This document shows, in pieces, positions 62,449 through 64,000 of a stretch of 64,000 nt of DNA (the stretch's first letter is position 1; each line of letters opens with the position of its first letter). Location: positions 495,501 to 559,500 of the forward strand of contig CANJKZ010000926.1 in NCBI GenBank assembly GCA_947471745.1. The letters run 5' to 3'. The notes under the pieces were generated by a model. That model was given only the letters and a program-made list of their open reading frames with translations, searched no databases and was not told the origin of the DNA. This stretch comes from Closterium sp. Naga37s-1 (Eukaryota > Streptophyta > Zygnematophyceae > Desmidiales > Closteriaceae). The translations under genes were made by a program, and so were the position numbers.

Positions 62449-64000
62449 ATGACTTCACTTTGTCGAACCGGTGGGAGTGGTGACGGCGGTGGTGGCAGCA
62501 GTGGGAGTGGTGGCGGCCGTAGTAGCAGTCACTGTGACGCTGTTTGGTGCGGAGTGTCTGGCGGAGGCCAGATGCAACTACGGCGGCGTCCGACCCTTAC
62601 GCCCCGGCAGCTTCGTGAGTGGCTTTGCCAGCGTGGGCCGTCTCCGAGTCCGGGTCGCTGCCCGTACGTCATTCGCACAGGTCGTCGAGCTGGTGAGACC
62701 TGTGGGACACCTGGTCAGGCACAGTCCCGCTGCTTCGCCTATTTGACTGACGCCTGGCGCACAGAGTTTGGCGACGAGGCTGAGATCCCCCCCTGGCTTG
62801 AGCTGCTTAGGTCGGGTGTTGCTGTCTTTGCTTTAGACTATGACGCCATCCTTACTGCCATGTCTGCTTTGCCTGGTGGTGCTGAGAGTGCCTGTCACCT
62901 GTGTGTGCAGTACGACCCCGGTATAGAGGTTGCTGCTCTAGGTGCTAGTGAGGCTGCTGCCTTAGGTGCTAACGAGTCTGCTTCCTCATGTACTGCGCCT
63001 GCTGAGGCCTTGCACACCTTCACGCTTGACTCAGGTGCTTCCCGCTGCTTCTTCCGTGACAGTACTGCACTCACACCACTCCCTGCACCTGTTGCAATCT
63101 CTCTGGCTGACCCCTCAGGGGGCCCAGTTCTTGCACGGTCCACCACTGTGCTTCCGTGCCCGGCGGTTCCGTCTGGCTCACTGACAGGCTTCCACCTCCC
63201 CTCGTTCTCTACGAACTTGGTGAGCAACGCAGTTCTCCAGGACCAGTGGGTTGACACCTTTACCCCTGGAGGACAGCGTGTGGCGATCTGTACGTGCTCG
63301 AGGACCGGCCGCCACCTGGCCACGTTTACCCGTCGGCCAGGGTCGAGTCTTTACACACTGACGACTGCGCCTCCTCAGGTAGCTGCTACTGGTCAGGTTT
63401 CTGCGTCAGGTCAGGTAGCCTCCCCTTGTGAGTGTCGCTCCCTGTCGCACCAGACTCTTCTCCGGCACCACCGCGTGGGTCACCCCTCCTTGCCACGTCT
63501 CCGTGGCATGCACCGTCGCCTCCTTGTGTCTGGCCTTCCCGAGTCTCTCCCTCCCCTCCCTGCCTCGCCTGCGCCGCCCTGCCTCCCTTGCGTCGAGGGG
63601 CGGCAGCGCGCCGCTCCTCACTCCTCCTCGTTTCCCCCGACAGAGGCTCCTCTGCAGACCCTCCACCTGGACGTGTGGGGCCCAGCCCGCGTTCGTGGAC
63701 AGGGCGGTGAGCGGTACTTTCTGCTGGTTGTCGACGACTACTCGCGTTACACCACGGTCTTCCCCTTGCGCACCAAGGGTGAGGTCCCTGCTGTCCTGAT
63801 CCCTTGGATCCGAGCAGTTCGTCTCCGGCTCCACCCCAGGTTCCGCCAGGACCTTCCTGTCCTGCGTCTGCACTCTGACAGAGGTGGTGAGTTCACCTCC
63901 GACCTCTTGCGGGCCTTCTGTCAGGGGGAGGGCATCGAGCAGTCGTTCACGCTTCCGGGCTCACCGCAGCAAAATGGGGTTGCTGAGCGCCGCATTGGCT
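62449..64000 (+). pseudogene. pol: copia-9 gag C-terminus, protease and integrase, copy 2 (partial)
   Basis: Same frame as 44176-45792, starting at ATG 62449: QLREWL, the Cys motif, LDSGASRCFF, GHPSLPRLRGM, VVDDYSRY, LHSDRGGEF and PQQNGVAERRIG at the window edge. No stop up to 64000. The N-terminal Gag domain is missing as in copy 1. Confidence 0.88.

Larger units (their letters stand above)
46152..64000. repeat. 18.3-kb direct duplication, copy 2 (runs off the window)
   Basis: Collinear with 27861 to about 45727. Copy 2 lacks 16 bp in the copia-7 leader (near 53665). It has 6 bp and 15 bp in copia-8 that copy 1 lacks (near 61086 and 61335), and differs in repeat number in the copia-9 leader. 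About 0.4 kb of the unit remains beyond the window. Confidence 0.97.
61413..64000 (+). mobile_element. copia-9, copy 2 (runs off the window)
   Basis: LTR 61413-61544 (132 bp), primer site TGGTTTCAGAGAAG, leader with fewer 18-bp units than copy 1, then the gag-pro-int frame to the window end. Copy 1's pol deletion site (45781) corresponds to about 64054, just outside the window. Confidence 0.92.

Overview
The window is eukaryotic, GC-rich, transposon-packed DNA with no bacterial features. It has spliceosomal introns with GTAAGT-type donors, Ty1/copia retrotransposons with tRNA-iMet-type primer binding sites, one Ty3/gypsy element, a pogo/Tigger-type DNA transposase, hAT-like non-autonomous elements and a miniature LTR element. 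AAACCCTA 'telobox' motifs in the LTRs and the copia style suggest a green-lineage genome, perhaps a streptophyte alga. That assignment is inference; no host gene here settles it.

Layout, left half. 1-9375: a pogo-like transposase gene with three clean phase-1 introns, split in its last exon by a complete 7.37-kb minus-strand copia element (copia-1, 1965-9331, TSD TCTTT). 9790-18598: an old plus-strand copia (copia-3) that took in six later insertions, each with its own target-site duplication: copia-2 (9867-12140), three hAT-like elements (12181-12875, 13214-13748, 17784-18277), a 345-bp TRIM (14411-14755) and a 1.3-kb non-autonomous LTR element (16247-17562). 19422-26051: a complete but decayed minus-strand copia (copia-6, TSD ACAAG). 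26052-27325: AT-richer spacer with a hairpin MITE and an LTR scrap.

Right half. A Ty3/gypsy element (27326-about 38252) is interrupted inside reverse transcriptase by a truncated minus-strand copia (copia-7). A 1.55-kb stretch follows that may hold relics of host exons. Next come a truncated minus-strand copia (copia-8) and, inside it, a plus-strand copia (copia-9). Everything from 27861 to 46151 is then repeated head-to-tail from 46152 to beyond the window end: an 18.3-kb direct duplication, nearly identical but with small independent indels and SNPs, including a stop codon present in only one copy.

Nearly every reading frame is broken, so most coding calls are pseudogenes. In the better-preserved copias the order is gag (with an unusual Cys/His motif), aspartic protease, GAG-pre-integrase, integrase, a long low-complexity linker, reverse transcriptase and RNase H. 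Observations most worth a second look: the tandem duplication; the TRIM whose LTR/primer-site junction carries a tRNA-like pol III promoter; the hAT-like family with a tRNA-like core; the telobox-bearing LTR core shared by unrelated-looking LTRs; and the QLREWY peptide found both in gag and in the pol linker.
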